From Caulobacteraceae bacterium (GTDB lineage Bacteria > Pseudomonadota > Alphaproteobacteria > Caulobacterales > Caulobacteraceae), in contig CANKPO010000018.1 in assembly GCA_947484535.1 (NCBI GenBank), positions 1-11,951 on the forward strand: DNA of 11,951 nt, in the 5' to 3' direction. The notes under the pieces were generated by a model. That model made no database searches and had not been told where the DNA came from. It saw nothing but the letters and a program-made list of their open reading frames with translations. Position numbers and translations under genes: made by a program. Positions within the stretch are counted from its first letter, which is position 1. Each line of letters opens with the position of its first letter. Below are positions 1 through 8,310 of the stretch, one piece after another.

Positions 1-1367
1 AAGGCCAGCAGGGCCGACGAGACGGTGCCAACCGGGAAGCTCCACCAGATGGCCGACTCGCCCAATATCCCTTGCATCATGGAGGCAAAGGGAACCCGAA
101 AAATCCACATGGTTAGGGCATAGATGATGGTCGGAGCCGCCGTCGCCCCGTTGGCGCGCACAACCGCTGACAGGCCCGAAGTCACGGCCAAGAGGACCCA
201 GCCCCAAATGGCGATCTCGTTGATCTCTCGCGCCTTGGCCAAGGCCTCGCCCCCTTCAGGCAAGAACAGCGCCAAGGGCAGGTCACCCAATCCATGGATC
301 AAAGCGGCTGCGAACAGGGTCATTGATCCGGCGATCAAGCAGCCCTTGAGCGCAATCTCCTCGACCCGATCCCAACGCCCTGCGCCAATGTTCATGGCCG
401 CCATAGCCGACATGGATGCTGCCAGCGCCATCGAAGGCATTTGCACAAAGCCCCAAAGCTGGGCCGCCCCGCTATAGGCCGCAGCCGTCATCGCGCCTTG
501 CGAATTGACGATGGTCATCAGCACGAAATAGGCGCCCTGCACGAACAGGGTTTCGGCCCCCATCGGCGCACCGCGTTTCACCAGCACCATGAGCAAGGCG
601 GGATCAGGCTTCAAATAGCGAAGCTCATCGCCCCTCAGGGCCATGACCATATTCTTGCGGTAGGCAAAGGCGACCAAGGCCACGAGGGCGACCAGATTGG
701 CGATCAGGCTGGCGAAGGGCACTCCGGCAATGCCCAGTTTCGGGAGGCCAAAGGGACCCGTCAGCAGGATCGGTGCCAGGACCAGATTCAGTCCAATCCA
801 TACCATGGTGAACCGAAAGGGCGTTTTGGCATCGCCGCCGCCGCGCATCAGCATCATCAAAAAGATGAAGGTGAAGATGCTCGGCATGGTCAGGCAGGTG
901 ATGCGCAGATAGATGATGGCATCCGAGACCGATGGCGCAGGCATGCGGATCAGGCCCACGATGGACGGCGCCAAGAGCCAGCCTGCGAGCGCAATGACGC
1001 AAGATACGCCGACGATAAAGCTGATAGAGGTGCCGACAATCTGCTTGATGGCTTGAACATCGCCCGCGCCTCGCGACTGCCCCACAGCGATGCCCGCTGC
1101 GCCCGAGACACCCATGACAATGCCCATCATCATGAACATGAACACATTGGCATTGACCACCGCCGTCAGCGCGCCGGGGCCGAGCGTGTGGCTGACCAAG
1201 ATGGCACCCCAGGTGCCCGACAGAGAATGTAGAAAGTTGGTCGTTAGCAGCGGTAGAGCAAAGACGAGCAGGGTCTTACCAATCGGACCTTCCAACAGGT
1301 GGCTGCGGTCTGGTCCCGTGGTCTCTGTCGACAGAGGTTCGATGATGGTCTTGTCTGAGTCTGACAC
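1..1367 (-). CDS. MATE family multidrug/Na+ (or H+) antiporter, C-terminus cut by window edge
   Basis: Translating the minus strand gives one open frame without stops from the left edge up to a TAA at 1431-1433. The protein is strongly hydrophobic, about 455 residues are visible, and only a short C-terminal tail is likely missing, since the family is usually about 450-480 aa. The N-terminal LLEGPIGKTLLVFALPLL, followed by a Leu/Val/Ala/Met-rich series of membrane segments and a repeat-like second half, matches MATE exporters, inner-membrane pumps that expel cationic drugs using Na+ or H+. No ATG lies near the N-terminus. In-frame GTG codons at 1409, 1376 and 1367 are candidates. I chose 1367 because AAGGA lies 12 nt upstream and the N-terminal length suits the family; 1376 is nearly as good. 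The gene is divergent from the zinc-ribbon gene. The family call is firm; the substrate is unknown. Confidence 0.85.
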   Translation of the reverse strand, partial: MSDSDKTIIEPLSTETTGPDRSHLLEGPIGKTLLVFALPLLTTNFLHSLSGTWGAILVSHTLGPGALTAVVNANVFMFMMMGIVMGVSGAAGIAVGQSRGAGDVQAIKQIVGTSISFIVGVSCVIALAGWLLAPSIVGLIRMPAPSVSDAIIYLRITCLTMPSIFTFIFLMMLMRGGGDAKTPFRFTMVWIGLNLVLAPILLTGPFGLPKLGIAGVPFASLIANLVALVALVAFAYRKNMVMALRGDELRYLKPDPALLMVLVKRGAPMGAETLFVQGAYFVLMTIVNSQGAMTAAAYSGAAQLWGFVQMPSMALAASMSAMAAMNIGAGRWDRVEEIALKGCLIAGSMTLFAAALIHGLGDLPLALFLPEGGEALAKAREINEIAIWGWVLLAVTSGLSAVVRANGATAAPTIIYALTMWIFRVPFASMMQGILGESAIWWSFPVGTVSSALLA

Positions 1368-1409
1368 GGGTTTCACGGGTCCTTTTGGCGCTCTGAGTGC
1401 TGATGGCAC

Positions 1410-1574
1410 CGAGACCTGCCCTTTACAGACTTAACTATCGGACGATTCGAACGGCTGCCGAGCCTTTTAAGCCCACATGATAAGGCAAATTGCCGCGCCA
1501 GAGTTCTATCAACCCTTCCAAACCCCATCTATCTAGGGCATTAGCCCCCTAGCGTTGAACAGACTGCAAAGACA
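1410..1574. promoter_or_regulatory. Divergent intergenic region with two short palindromes
   Basis: This gap must hold the promoters of the leftward MATE gene and the rightward zinc-ribbon gene. Two symmetric sites are visible. One is a perfect GGCAA-A-TTGCC palindrome at 1484-1494. The other is a CTAGGG/CCCTAG inverted repeat at 1533-1552 with an 8-nt loop, ending 22 nt before the zinc-ribbon start. Either could be an operator or a 5'-UTR hairpin. I could not assign convincing -35/-10 boxes. Short palindromes like these can occur by chance. Confidence 0.3.
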
Positions 1575-1901
1575 ATGACGGATAAGCCTCGCCGCCCCAC
1601 CCTGAGCCTAAAGAATCCACCGCCGCCCAAGCCGGTGCCGGAGCCCGTGGTTGCGCCTGTGGCTGCACCAAAGCCTTTCGCCTTTTCGCCCCGTCCCAGC
1701 CGAGCGCCCAAGCGCGAGGTTCCAGCCCCTGTGGTCTATGGATGGCGCTGTAAGCCCTGCGGCACCGGCTTCAACGTCCCGACCGATCTGGCAGAAGACG
1801 AGTCCGTCCGCTGCCCGGCCTGCAATGCGCGGCTTGGCCTGCTGAAAGACTTTCAGGGCGACGAACCCAATCTGGCCAAGGTCCGCGCCCGCAAGATCTA
1901 G
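1575..1901 (+). CDS. Small Pro-rich protein with C-terminal zinc ribbon, function unknown
   Basis: This is a 108-residue protein. Residues 1-55 are low-complexity, rich in Pro, Lys, Arg and Ala, and probably disordered; they begin with a basic PTLSLKNPPPP stretch. Residues 57-90 contain two knuckles, CKPC (59-62) and CPAC (80-83), spaced like a zinc ribbon of the rubredoxin or FmdB-like kind. No signal peptide or membrane segment is seen. The start is the first ATG, but only a weak purine-rich AAAGAC precedes it. The gene lies 39 nt upstream of the aldo/keto reductase on the same strand and may be co-transcribed with it. Zinc binding is inferred from the four cysteines. A nucleic-acid or protein partner is possible because of the basic tail, but no function can be named. 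Confidence 0.75.
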   Translation: MTDKPRRPTLSLKNPPPPKPVPEPVVAPVAAPKPFAFSPRPSRAPKREVPAPVVYGWRCKPCGTGFNVPTDLAEDESVRCPACNARLGLLKDFQGDEPNLAKVRARKI

Positions 1902-1940
1902 CGCCGCTTTTAAACTCAACCGCTCTCTAAAGGTTCCGAA

Positions 1941-2891
1941 ATGACCCTGCGCAAACTCGGCCGATCCGACATTTCTGTTGCCCCGATGGCCTTTGGCGGC
2001 AACGTCTTTGGCTGGACGGCGGACAAGGACACCTCCTTTGCCCTGCTCGATGGCTGCGTCGATGCCGGGATCAGCCTGATCGACTCCGCAGATGTCTATT
2101 CGGCTTGGGTTCCGGGCCATACGGGCGGCGAGTCCGAGACGGTCATCGGGGAATGGGTCGCCGCACGCGGTCCAAGCGCGCGCCAAAAGCTGGTCATCGC
2201 CACCAAGGTTGCCAAGCTGCCGAGCCGTCCGGGCCTGTCGCGCGCCAACATCATGGCCGCCTGCGATGAGAGCCTCAAGCGCCTGAAGGTCGATGTCATC
2301 GACCTTTATCAGGCCCACGAAGACGACACCAAAACGCCCCTCGAAGAGACCCTGCAAGCCTTTGCCGACCTGATCAAGGCCGGGAAGGTGCGGGCCATCG
2401 GGGCCTCCAACTATAGCGGCGCGCGTCTGGCAGAGGCCGTCGCCGTCAGCGCCGCCCACGGCCTGCCGCGCTATGAGACGGTCCAGCCGCACTATAACCT
2501 CTATCACCGCGCCGAGTTCGAAACCGACCTTCAGTCGGTCTGTGTCGCTCAAGAGGTCAGTGTCATTCCCTATTTCGGACTGGCCAGCGGTTTCTTGACC
2601 GGCAAGTACCGCAGCGAGGCAGACTTCGGCAAGAGCGTGCGCGGCCGCCAGATGGGGGCCTATCTCAATGACCGCGGCCACCGCATCTTGGCCGCTCTGG
2701 ACGCGGTTGCGGCCTCCACCCAGTCAACCCCGGCGCAGGTGGCCTTGGCATGGCTGATGACCCGACCCTCGCTCGCCGCCCCCATTGCGTCCGCCACCAG
2801 CATGGAGCAGTTCAAGGACTTGGCCGCCGCGCTGCACCTCTCGCTGAACGCTGAGGCCCTGAGCTTGCTGGATACTGCCAGCGCCGAATAG
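1941..2891 (+). CDS. Aldo/keto reductase (NADPH-dependent oxidoreductase)
   Basis: The 316-residue protein has the normal length for a single-domain (beta/alpha)8 aldo/keto reductase, a soluble enzyme that reduces aldehydes or ketones with NADPH. The catalytic tetrad is visible: Asp48 and Tyr53 in DSADVY, Lys89 in ATKV, and His126 in YQAHEDD. The motif VRAIGASNYSG around residues 150-160, the QPHYNLYHR segment, and the C-terminal coenzyme region with PIASATSMEQ all fit. The GGESE stretch near residue 62 resembles the YghZ/general-stress branch of the superfamily. The gene is convergent with the thiolase that ends the neighbouring operon, with 34 nt between them, and no obvious terminator hairpin is seen there. 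The physiological substrate is unknown; the family call is secure. Confidence 0.93.
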   Translation: MTLRKLGRSDISVAPMAFGGNVFGWTADKDTSFALLDGCVDAGISLIDSADVYSAWVPGHTGGESETVIGEWVAARGPSARQKLVIATKVAKLPSRPGLSRANIMAACDESLKRLKVDVIDLYQAHEDDTKTPLEETLQAFADLIKAGKVRAIGASNYSGARLAEAVAVSAAHGLPRYETVQPHYNLYHRAEFETDLQSVCVAQEVSVIPYFGLASGFLTGKYRSEADFGKSVRGRQMGAYLNDRGHRILAALDAVAASTQSTPAQVALAWLMTRPSLAAPIASATSMEQFKDLAAALHLSLNAEALSLLDTASAE

Positions 2892-2925
2892 AGGTCGAGG
2901 CGTCATCGCGCCGCCCCGCTAAGTC

Positions 2926-4122
2926 TTAAGCCCGTTCGAAGATGGCGGCGACGCCTTGGCCGCCGCCGACGCACATGGTCTCTAGGCCATAGCGCACGCC
3001 CCGGCGCTGCATTTCGTGCAGCAGGGTCGCGGCGATGCGGACGCCGGTCGCGCCGATAGGGTGACCCAGCGAAATGGCGGAGCCATTGACATTGAGGATC
3101 GAGCGATCTTCCCAGCCCCAACCCTTCATCACCGCCAAGGACTGGGCGGCAAAGGCCTCGTTCAGCTCGACAAGACCCATATCGTCCCAGCCGAGGCCGG
3201 TGCGCTCGAACAGACGCTTGACGGCGGGGACCGGGCCTATGCCCATCCGTGCGGGGTCGCAACCCGCAGCCGCCCAACCGACGAAATAGCCAATCGGTTC
3301 AAGGCCCAATTCTTCTAACTTGTCTTCCGCGACCAAGAGGCAAGCCGCCGCAGCGTCATTCTGTTGGCTGGAATTGCCAGCGGTGGAGATCCCGCCCTTC
3401 ATCATCGGTTTCAAGGTCGACAGGCTCTGGGCCGTGGTGTCCCCGCGCACGCCCTCGTCCGAGGCAAAGACCATCGGATCGCCGCGCCTTTGCGGCACAT
3501 TGACCGGCACGACCTCATCGGCGAAGCGCCCAGCAGCCCAGGCCGCAGCGGCCTTGGCGTGGCTTTCGGCGGCGAACTGGTCGCAGGCCTCGCGCGTAAT
3601 GCCATAGTCGGTGGCGAGGTTTTCGGCCGTCTCGATCATCCCGGAGATGACGCCAAAGCGCCAGACAGGCTGGGAGCGTTCACGCCCCCGCTCCAGCCGG
3701 TCGAACATCTGCACATTGCCAGAGCGGGCTCCGCCGCGCATGGCGGTGGTGTAATATTCGATGTTGGACATGCTCTCGACGCCGCCCGCCAGAACCACAT
3801 CGGCCGCGCCGGTCTGGACCATCATCGCTGCTGTCGCCAAGGCCTGAAGCCCGCCGCCGCAGCGCCGGTCGGTCTGAAAGCCCGGAACCTCAATCGGTAG
3901 GCCCGCCTCAAGCGCCGCCCAGCGGCCAATACAGGGGGCCTCGGAATTGGCATAGCTCTGGGCAAAGGCCACATCGTCGATGCGGGCCGGATCAATGCCG
4001 CTCTTGGCCACGACGGCCTTGATGACCTCAGCGGCCAGAACCTCTGCGGGCATGGGGCTAAGGGAGCCGAGGAACTTGCCGACGCCGGTGCGAAGGGGTG
4101 CAACAATGGCGGTGCGTCTCAT
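2926..4122 (-). CDS. Thiolase (acetyl-CoA C-acyltransferase family)
   Basis: This is a 398-residue thiolase, normal for the degradative/biosynthetic thiolase family. These enzymes cleave 3-ketoacyl-CoA with CoA or condense acyl-CoAs. The nucleophilic Cys88 lies in DRRCGGGLQA, where many relatives have C-G-S-G. The NEAFA substrate-loop motif is at 321-325, His354 is in GHPIGATG, and the second active-site Cys384 is in CVGGGQG. All catalytic positions are therefore present. The ATG has GGAG 8 nt upstream. It is the last gene of the six-gene operon, 22 nt after the lyase gene. With the HSD10-like dehydrogenase encoded by the first gene, it would complete a beta-oxidation round. Whether it handles straight-chain, 2-methyl-branched or dicarboxylic 3-ketoacyl-CoA cannot be told from sequence. 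Confidence 0.93.
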   Translation of the reverse strand: MRRTAIVAPLRTGVGKFLGSLSPMPAEVLAAEVIKAVVAKSGIDPARIDDVAFAQSYANSEAPCIGRWAALEAGLPIEVPGFQTDRRCGGGLQALATAAMMVQTGAADVVLAGGVESMSNIEYYTTAMRGGARSGNVQMFDRLERGRERSQPVWRFGVISGMIETAENLATDYGITREACDQFAAESHAKAAAAWAAGRFADEVVPVNVPQRRGDPMVFASDEGVRGDTTAQSLSTLKPMMKGGISTAGNSSQQNDAAAACLLVAEDKLEELGLEPIGYFVGWAAAGCDPARMGIGPVPAVKRLFERTGLGWDDMGLVELNEAFAAQSLAVMKGWGWEDRSILNVNGSAISLGHPIGATGVRIAATLLHEMQRRGVRYGLETMCVGGGQGVAAIFERA

Positions 4123-4144
4123 GGTCTGGTCTCCGTTAGGGGCT

Positions 4145-4993
4145 TCAGAGGGGGCGTCCCAACAGACGCTTGGCCTGCTGAACGATGGGAAGGTCTATCA
4201 TCTTTTGGCCAAGGGCAATCACGCCCCGGTCGCCGCGCTGATCCCAGGCGGTCAATATGGCCTCGGCCTCGGCCCGTTCGGTCTGGCTGGGGGCAAAGGA
4301 TGTGGCAATGCCCGCGACCTGAGCCGGATGGATGGCCATGGCCCCGGTGCAGCCCATGGCCCGCGCGCGCCGCGCCGCCGCCGCCCAAGCCTCTAGGTCC
4401 TGATAGGCGGCAATCGAGATCGGCATGGCTAGCGCCATCTTGCCCGCCCGCGCCGCCGCCAAGGCAATCATCTGGCAGGGCAGGTCCAAACAGTCCGCCG
4501 TCGGCTTGACGCCGACGCTGAGGGCGAAATCTTCGGGACCTAAGGCAAGGCCTGCCACCCGCTCGACAGCCAGCATCTCATCCAGCGCGACAAGGGCCTG
4601 AGCGGATTCTACCTGTGGGACGAGCGCGATGGCCCCGACGGATAGGCCGCGATCAGCCTCCATCTCACCGATCAGATCAGACAGGGCCTGCAGACGCCCT
4701 GCCCCTTCGGCCTTAGGCACGACAATGGCTGAAACGCCGGTCATCACGGCGACCTTGAGATCGTCTATGGCCATCAGCCAAGGCGCGTTGATCCGCACCA
4801 GAACATCGACGCCCTGAGCCCTGATCATCGCCACCGTTGCCGCCAGTTCGGCGCGGGCGCGCGGCTTGTCAGCCAAGGCGATGGCGTCTTCCAGGTCGAG
4901 GATGATCCCGTCCGCCCCGCGCTTCCCGGCCTTGGCCGCATGTTTGGGGTTGGAGACGAACAGTAAGGATCGCCAGAAGGGTTTGGCCGTCAT
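4145..4993 (-). CDS. CitE-like CoA-ester lyase (HpcH/HpaI family; citramalyl-CoA lyase-like)
   Basis: This 282-residue protein belongs to the HpcH/HpaI aldolase/citrate lyase beta-subunit family, Mg2+-dependent TIM barrels that split malyl-, methylmalyl- or citramalyl-CoA-type esters. Visible signature residues are Arg8 in RSLLFVS, the acidic cluster in LDLEDA (33-37), Arg67 in VRINAP, Glu129 in PQVES, Asp155 in LGPEDF, and the C-terminal AIHPAQV. Glu129 and Asp155 match the family's metal ligands. The length suits stand-alone CitE-like lyases such as citramalyl-CoA lyase better than the longer malyl-CoA lyases. The start overlaps the hydratase stop (ATGA), implying translational coupling. 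Next to a CoA-transferase and a MaoC-type hydratase, the best guess is (S)-citramalyl-CoA cleavage to acetyl-CoA and pyruvate. Methylmalyl-CoA cleavage is the main alternative. Confidence 0.85.
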   Translation of the reverse strand: MTAKPFWRSLLFVSNPKHAAKAGKRGADGIILDLEDAIALADKPRARAELAATVAMIRAQGVDVLVRINAPWLMAIDDLKVAVMTGVSAIVVPKAEGAGRLQALSDLIGEMEADRGLSVGAIALVPQVESAQALVALDEMLAVERVAGLALGPEDFALSVGVKPTADCLDLPCQMIALAAARAGKMALAMPISIAAYQDLEAWAAAARRARAMGCTGAMAIHPAQVAGIATSFAPSQTERAEAEAILTAWDQRGDRGVIALGQKMIDLPIVQQAKRLLGRPL

Positions 4994-5838
4994 GGGGCTT
5001 CCTTTATCGTGGCTGTGGCACTCATCACGCCGCGTCCATCGGCCCCTAGGGCGCGAAGGGTCACGTCGCTTCCGTCTTGACGCCCCACCAGATGCAGGGC
5101 CTCGCCGCAGAAGGCAGGGGACAGACCGCGAAAGCTGAAGCTCGCCAAGGCCTGGTCGCCCAGATGACGGCTGCAGAGGTCGATCAACAGGCTGGCGGTT
5201 AAGGGGCCCTGCACGACAAGGCCGGGATAGAACTCCTGCTCGCGTGCATAGGGCAGGTCATAATGGATGCGGTGGCTGTTGAAGGTCAGGGCCGAAAAAC
5301 GAAAGAGCAGAGGCTCGGTCGGCGTCAAGCTGCGCTGCCAAGGCCAGGCCGACAGGTCCAGGTCATCCTTGGCCGGAGCCGATGGCGGCATGGGGGCGCT
5401 GGCCGCCTCGCGATAGACGATGGTCTGGTGGTCTTGCACCACCTCTTGGCCATCGGCTGTGAGGGTGTGATCGACCTCGACAAAGACCAGTTGGCCGCTG
5501 CCGCCCGACTTTTGCGTTACATTCGCTATGGTCGAGGTGCGGGTGACGGCGCTGCCGACCGGGATCGGGGCCAGAAAGGTCACGGCGCTAGACGCCCACA
5601 TCCGCCGAGGCAGGTCCACCGGCGGCAGGAACCCGCCGCGATGGGGATGACCATCTGGGCCGAGCTGTGCGCTTGGCACATCAGGTAAACATAGGCCCCA
5701 GTGAAAGCTTTGGGGCACCACCGCCCCTATTGCCCCATCACTATCCAACATGGCGCGCCAACGGGTCGCCGCGCCGATATCGGCACGATCATGGGTGACC
5801 TCTTGCCTCCCGACCCAAGCGCTCCAGTCCTTAGGCAT
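4990..5838 (-). CDS. MaoC/FAS1-like enoyl-CoA hydratase (itaconyl-/mesaconyl-CoA hydratase-like)
   Basis: The 282-residue protein looks like a double-hotdog hydratase of the MaoC/FAS1-like dehydratase group, which includes mesaconyl-C4-CoA hydratase and itaconyl-CoA hydratase. The N-terminal half carries GGFLPPVDLPRRMWASS at about residues 68-84, a conserved segment of this group. The C-terminal half carries the catalytic-loop motif FNSHRIHYD (186-194) followed by YPGLVVQGPL, the part related to the R-hydratase loop. It would add water to the double bond of a CoA thioester in the cytosol. Its start codon shares one base with the acyl-CoA dehydrogenase stop (TGATG), and its stop overlaps the lyase start, so it sits inside a translationally coupled trio. 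No crotonase-type hydratase is encoded in the operon, so this is its only hydratase. The family is confident; the substrate is inferred from neighbours. Confidence 0.85.
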   Translation of the reverse strand: MPKDWSAWVGRQEVTHDRADIGAATRWRAMLDSDGAIGAVVPQSFHWGLCLPDVPSAQLGPDGHPHRGGFLPPVDLPRRMWASSAVTFLAPIPVGSAVTRTSTIANVTQKSGGSGQLVFVEVDHTLTADGQEVVQDHQTIVYREAASAPMPPSAPAKDDLDLSAWPWQRSLTPTEPLLFRFSALTFNSHRIHYDLPYAREQEFYPGLVVQGPLTASLLIDLCSRHLGDQALASFSFRGLSPAFCGEALHLVGRQDGSDVTLRALGADGRGVMSATATIKEAP

Positions 5839-6992
5839 CAGTAGGACCGAGGCAGACCGAGGACGTGCTCGGCAACATAGGACAGGATCATGTTGGTCGA
5901 GATCGGGGCAACCTGATAGAGCCGGGTCTCGCGGAACTTGCGCTCAATGTCATACTCGGCAGCAAAGCCAAAGCCGCCATGGGTCTGGATACAGGCCTCA
6001 CCCGCCGCCCAACTGGCCTCTGCCGCCAGCATCTTGGCCATATTGGCCTCGGCGCCGGCATTTTCCCCGGCCTCATATCGGCGAAGGGCATCATGGACCA
6101 TCAGCTCCGCAGCCTTCATCTGGGCATAGGCCCGCGCGATGGGGAACTGAACGCCCTGGTTTTGGCCAATCGGGCGACCAAAAAGCACCCGCTCCTTGGC
6201 ATAGGCCGAAGCCTTATCGATGAACCATTTGGCGTCGCCGATACATTCCGCCGCGATCAGGGCGCGTTCGGCATTCATGCCCGACAGGATATAGCGAAAG
6301 CCTTGCCCCTCAACGCCAACAAGATTTTCCACCGGCACCTCGACATTGTCGAAGAACACCTCGGTGGTGGAGTGGTTCATCATGGTCTCGATGGGGCGGA
6401 TGGTCATGCCGCCCTTCTTGGCCTCGCGCATATCGACAAGGATGGTCGACAGGCCATCAGTGCGCTTGGCCACCTGATCTTGCGGCGTGGTGCGGGCCAA
6501 GAGTAGCATCAGGTCGCTATGCTCGGCGCGGCTGGTCCAGATCTTCTGGCCATTGATGATGTAGCGGTCGCCCTCGCGGCGGGCCACGGTCTTGAGCGAC
6601 AGGGTGTCGGTGCCGCTGGTCGGTTCGGTCACGCCAAAGGCCTGCAGGCGCAGTTCCCCGCTGGCGATCTTGGGCAGGTAGGTCTGTTTTTGCAGCTCCG
6701 ACCCGTGCCGTAGCAGCGTGCCCATAATATACATCTGGGCATGACAAGCCCCGCCATTACAGCCCTGCCGCTGGATCTCTTCCAAGATGGCCGCAGCGCC
6801 GGACAGGGGCAGGCCGACCCCGCCATATTCCTCCGGGATCAGGGCGGCCAGATAGCCCGCCTTGGTCAGGGCATCGACAAACTCGCCCGGATAGGCGCGG
6901 TCGCGGTCCTTAGCGCGCCAGTATTCGCCGGGAAATTCAGCGCAGAGTTTGGCGACCTCTTCGCGGATACTGGCATAGGCGTCTTCAGACAT
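5838..6992 (-). CDS. Acyl-CoA dehydrogenase with helix-G-type catalytic glutamate
   Basis: This is a 384-residue FAD-dependent acyl-CoA dehydrogenase, full length for the family. The N-terminal helical domain contains ALIPEEYGGVG (50-60). The flavin/substrate motif appears as FGVTEPTSGTD (119-129), INGQKIWTSRA lies at 146-156, and the C-terminal domain has RVLFGRPIGQNQ and QTHGGFGFAAEY. Where medium-chain enzymes carry the catalytic Glu in a YEGT motif, this protein reads YQVAPIST (359-366), with Pro at the Glu position. A Glu in GMNAERALIAA (Glu242) aligns by eye with the base of isovaleryl-CoA and long-chain dehydrogenases, so the enzyme is probably active. The ATG follows GGA at 7 nt. The gap of 59 nt to the upstream CoA-transferase is the largest in the operon. 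It likely makes the enoyl-CoA used by the next gene's hydratase; the acyl chain is unknown. Confidence 0.92.
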   Translation of the reverse strand: MSEDAYASIREEVAKLCAEFPGEYWRAKDRDRAYPGEFVDALTKAGYLAALIPEEYGGVGLPLSGAAAILEEIQRQGCNGGACHAQMYIMGTLLRHGSELQKQTYLPKIASGELRLQAFGVTEPTSGTDTLSLKTVARREGDRYIINGQKIWTSRAEHSDLMLLLARTTPQDQVAKRTDGLSTILVDMREAKKGGMTIRPIETMMNHSTTEVFFDNVEVPVENLVGVEGQGFRYILSGMNAERALIAAECIGDAKWFIDKASAYAKERVLFGRPIGQNQGVQFPIARAYAQMKAAELMVHDALRRYEAGENAGAEANMAKMLAAEASWAAGEACIQTHGGFGFAAEYDIERKFRETRLYQVAPISTNMILSYVAEHVLGLPRSY

Positions 6993-7051
6993 GGGCGTTC
7001 CATATTGAATCTATAGGTGAATTGATCATAGAGCAGCTTCGGGGCAAGCCA

Positions 7052-8299
7052 TCAAGCCGCTCCCTTACCGCGATCTAGGTCCGCAATGGCTGCGTCCAAG
7101 GCTGCAAGGGCTGGTTCATCCATGCCCAGCCAATCGCGCAACACCTCATCTGTATGTTCGCCAAGGCGCGGCGGCGCGCGGTCATAGGCGACGGGGGTGC
7201 GGCTGAGCTTGGCCGGAAAAGCGATGGTCGGGATCTGATAGCCGTCCTGACGGGTGAAGTGCCGGACGGCCTGCCGGGCCTCGACAAAGGGATCGTCTAG
7301 GGCCTGTTTGACGCTGTTCACCGGGCCAGCGGGGGCGCCTGCATCGGTCAGGGCAGCGATCAGTTCTCCGCCCTGTCGCTGGCCAATCAGGTCCTGCAAG
7401 ATCGCTATGAGCCCATCGCGATGGGCCATCCGGTCAACATTGGTCACAAAGCGCGGATCAGTAGCGAGGTCTGGCACGCCCAAAACCTTGCAGAGGATCT
7501 TGAACTGACCATCATTGCCGACCGCAACCACCATCGGTCCGTCGGCGGCGTCAAAGACCTGATAGGGCACTACCGTCGGGTGGGTGTTGCCCATCCGGCT
7601 GGGCGACTGGCCCGAGACCAGATAGCTCGAGCCCTGATTGGCCAGCATGGCCAGTTGGGTGTCCAAGAGCGAGCAGTCAATATGCTGCCCCTGCCCGGTC
7701 TGCTCGGCATGGCGCAGGGCCATCAGGATGCTGATGGTCGCATAGAGGCCCGTTGACAGGTCCGCGACCGCAACGCCGGTCTTGATCGGCGGCCCGTCGG
7801 CCTCGCCGGTGATGCTCATCATCCCGCCCATGGCCTGAGCGACAAAGTCATAGCCCGGACGATCCGCATAGGGCCCATCCTGACCAAAGCCGGTGATCGA
7901 GCAATAGATCAGGCGCGGATTGATCGCCGACAGGGTCTGATAGTCGAGGCCGTAGCGTTTCAGCCCGCCGACCTTGAAGTTTTCTACGACAATGTCCGCC
8001 TCAGCGGCCAGTTTTCGGATCAGGTCCGCGCCTCTGGGATCGGCCAGATCAATGGCTAAGGAGCGCTTATTGCGGTTGGTTGACAGGTAATAGGCACTCT
8101 CGCCCGCCACCTTTTGGCTGGGGTCCAGAGCCGGGATCGGCGAGCCCCAAGCGCGGGTATCGTCCCCCCGGCCCGGTGCCTCAACCTTGACCACATCGGC
8201 CCCGAAATCAGCGAGGATTTGAGTACTCCACGGCCCTGCCAGCACCCTTGAGAGGTCAAGGACCTTGATGCCAGACAGGACGCGCGGATCGGGTGTCAT
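7052..8299 (-). CDS. CaiB/BaiF family (class III) CoA-transferase
   Basis: The 415-residue protein is a class III CoA-transferase, which moves CoA from a donor such as succinyl-CoA to a carboxylic acid through an aspartyl intermediate. Visible landmarks are VLDLSRVLAGPW (13-24), ADFGADVVKVEAPG (30-43), NRNKRSLAIDL (75-85), IVVENFKVGGL (103-113), the GFGQDGPY segment (137-144), and VAVADLSTGLYA, with Asp180 at the catalytic position. The C-terminal part has the usual small-domain GVPDLATDPRF and LGEHTDEVL motifs. The start is supported by AAGG about 9 nt upstream, and it lies 11 nt after the dehydrogenase stop. In this operon it presumably activates the substrate acid. By comparison with the itaconate loci, itaconate or a methyl-branched C5 dicarboxylate is a candidate, but the family has many specificities. 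Confidence 0.92.
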   Translation of the reverse strand: MTPDPRVLSGIKVLDLSRVLAGPWSTQILADFGADVVKVEAPGRGDDTRAWGSPIPALDPSQKVAGESAYYLSTNRNKRSLAIDLADPRGADLIRKLAAEADIVVENFKVGGLKRYGLDYQTLSAINPRLIYCSITGFGQDGPYADRPGYDFVAQAMGGMMSITGEADGPPIKTGVAVADLSTGLYATISILMALRHAEQTGQGQHIDCSLLDTQLAMLANQGSSYLVSGQSPSRMGNTHPTVVPYQVFDAADGPMVVAVGNDGQFKILCKVLGVPDLATDPRFVTNVDRMAHRDGLIAILQDLIGQRQGGELIAALTDAGAPAGPVNSVKQALDDPFVEARQAVRHFTRQDGYQIPTIAFPAKLSRTPVAYDRAPPRLGEHTDEVLRDWLGMDEPALAALDAAIADLDRGKGAA

Positions 8300-8310
8300 C
8301 TAGGGGTGCC

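Noticed and set aside
441..1232. Open frame of 263 codons on the plus strand
   Set aside because: It is antisense to the MATE pump and its translation is His/Arg/Gln-rich without family features; it is a shadow of the hydrophobic protein.
1608..2681. Open frame of 357 codons on the minus strand, opposite the zinc-ribbon and aldo/keto reductase genes
   Set aside because: It lies antisense to two genes with clear motifs, shows no recognisable domain, and long antisense frames are expected in GC-rich DNA.
5838..6992. Acyl-CoA dehydrogenase as an inactive homologue, because the YEGT Glu is missing
   Set aside because: Glu242 occupies the alternative catalytic position used by isovaleryl- and long-chain dehydrogenases, and flavin-site motifs are intact, so loss of activity is not supported.
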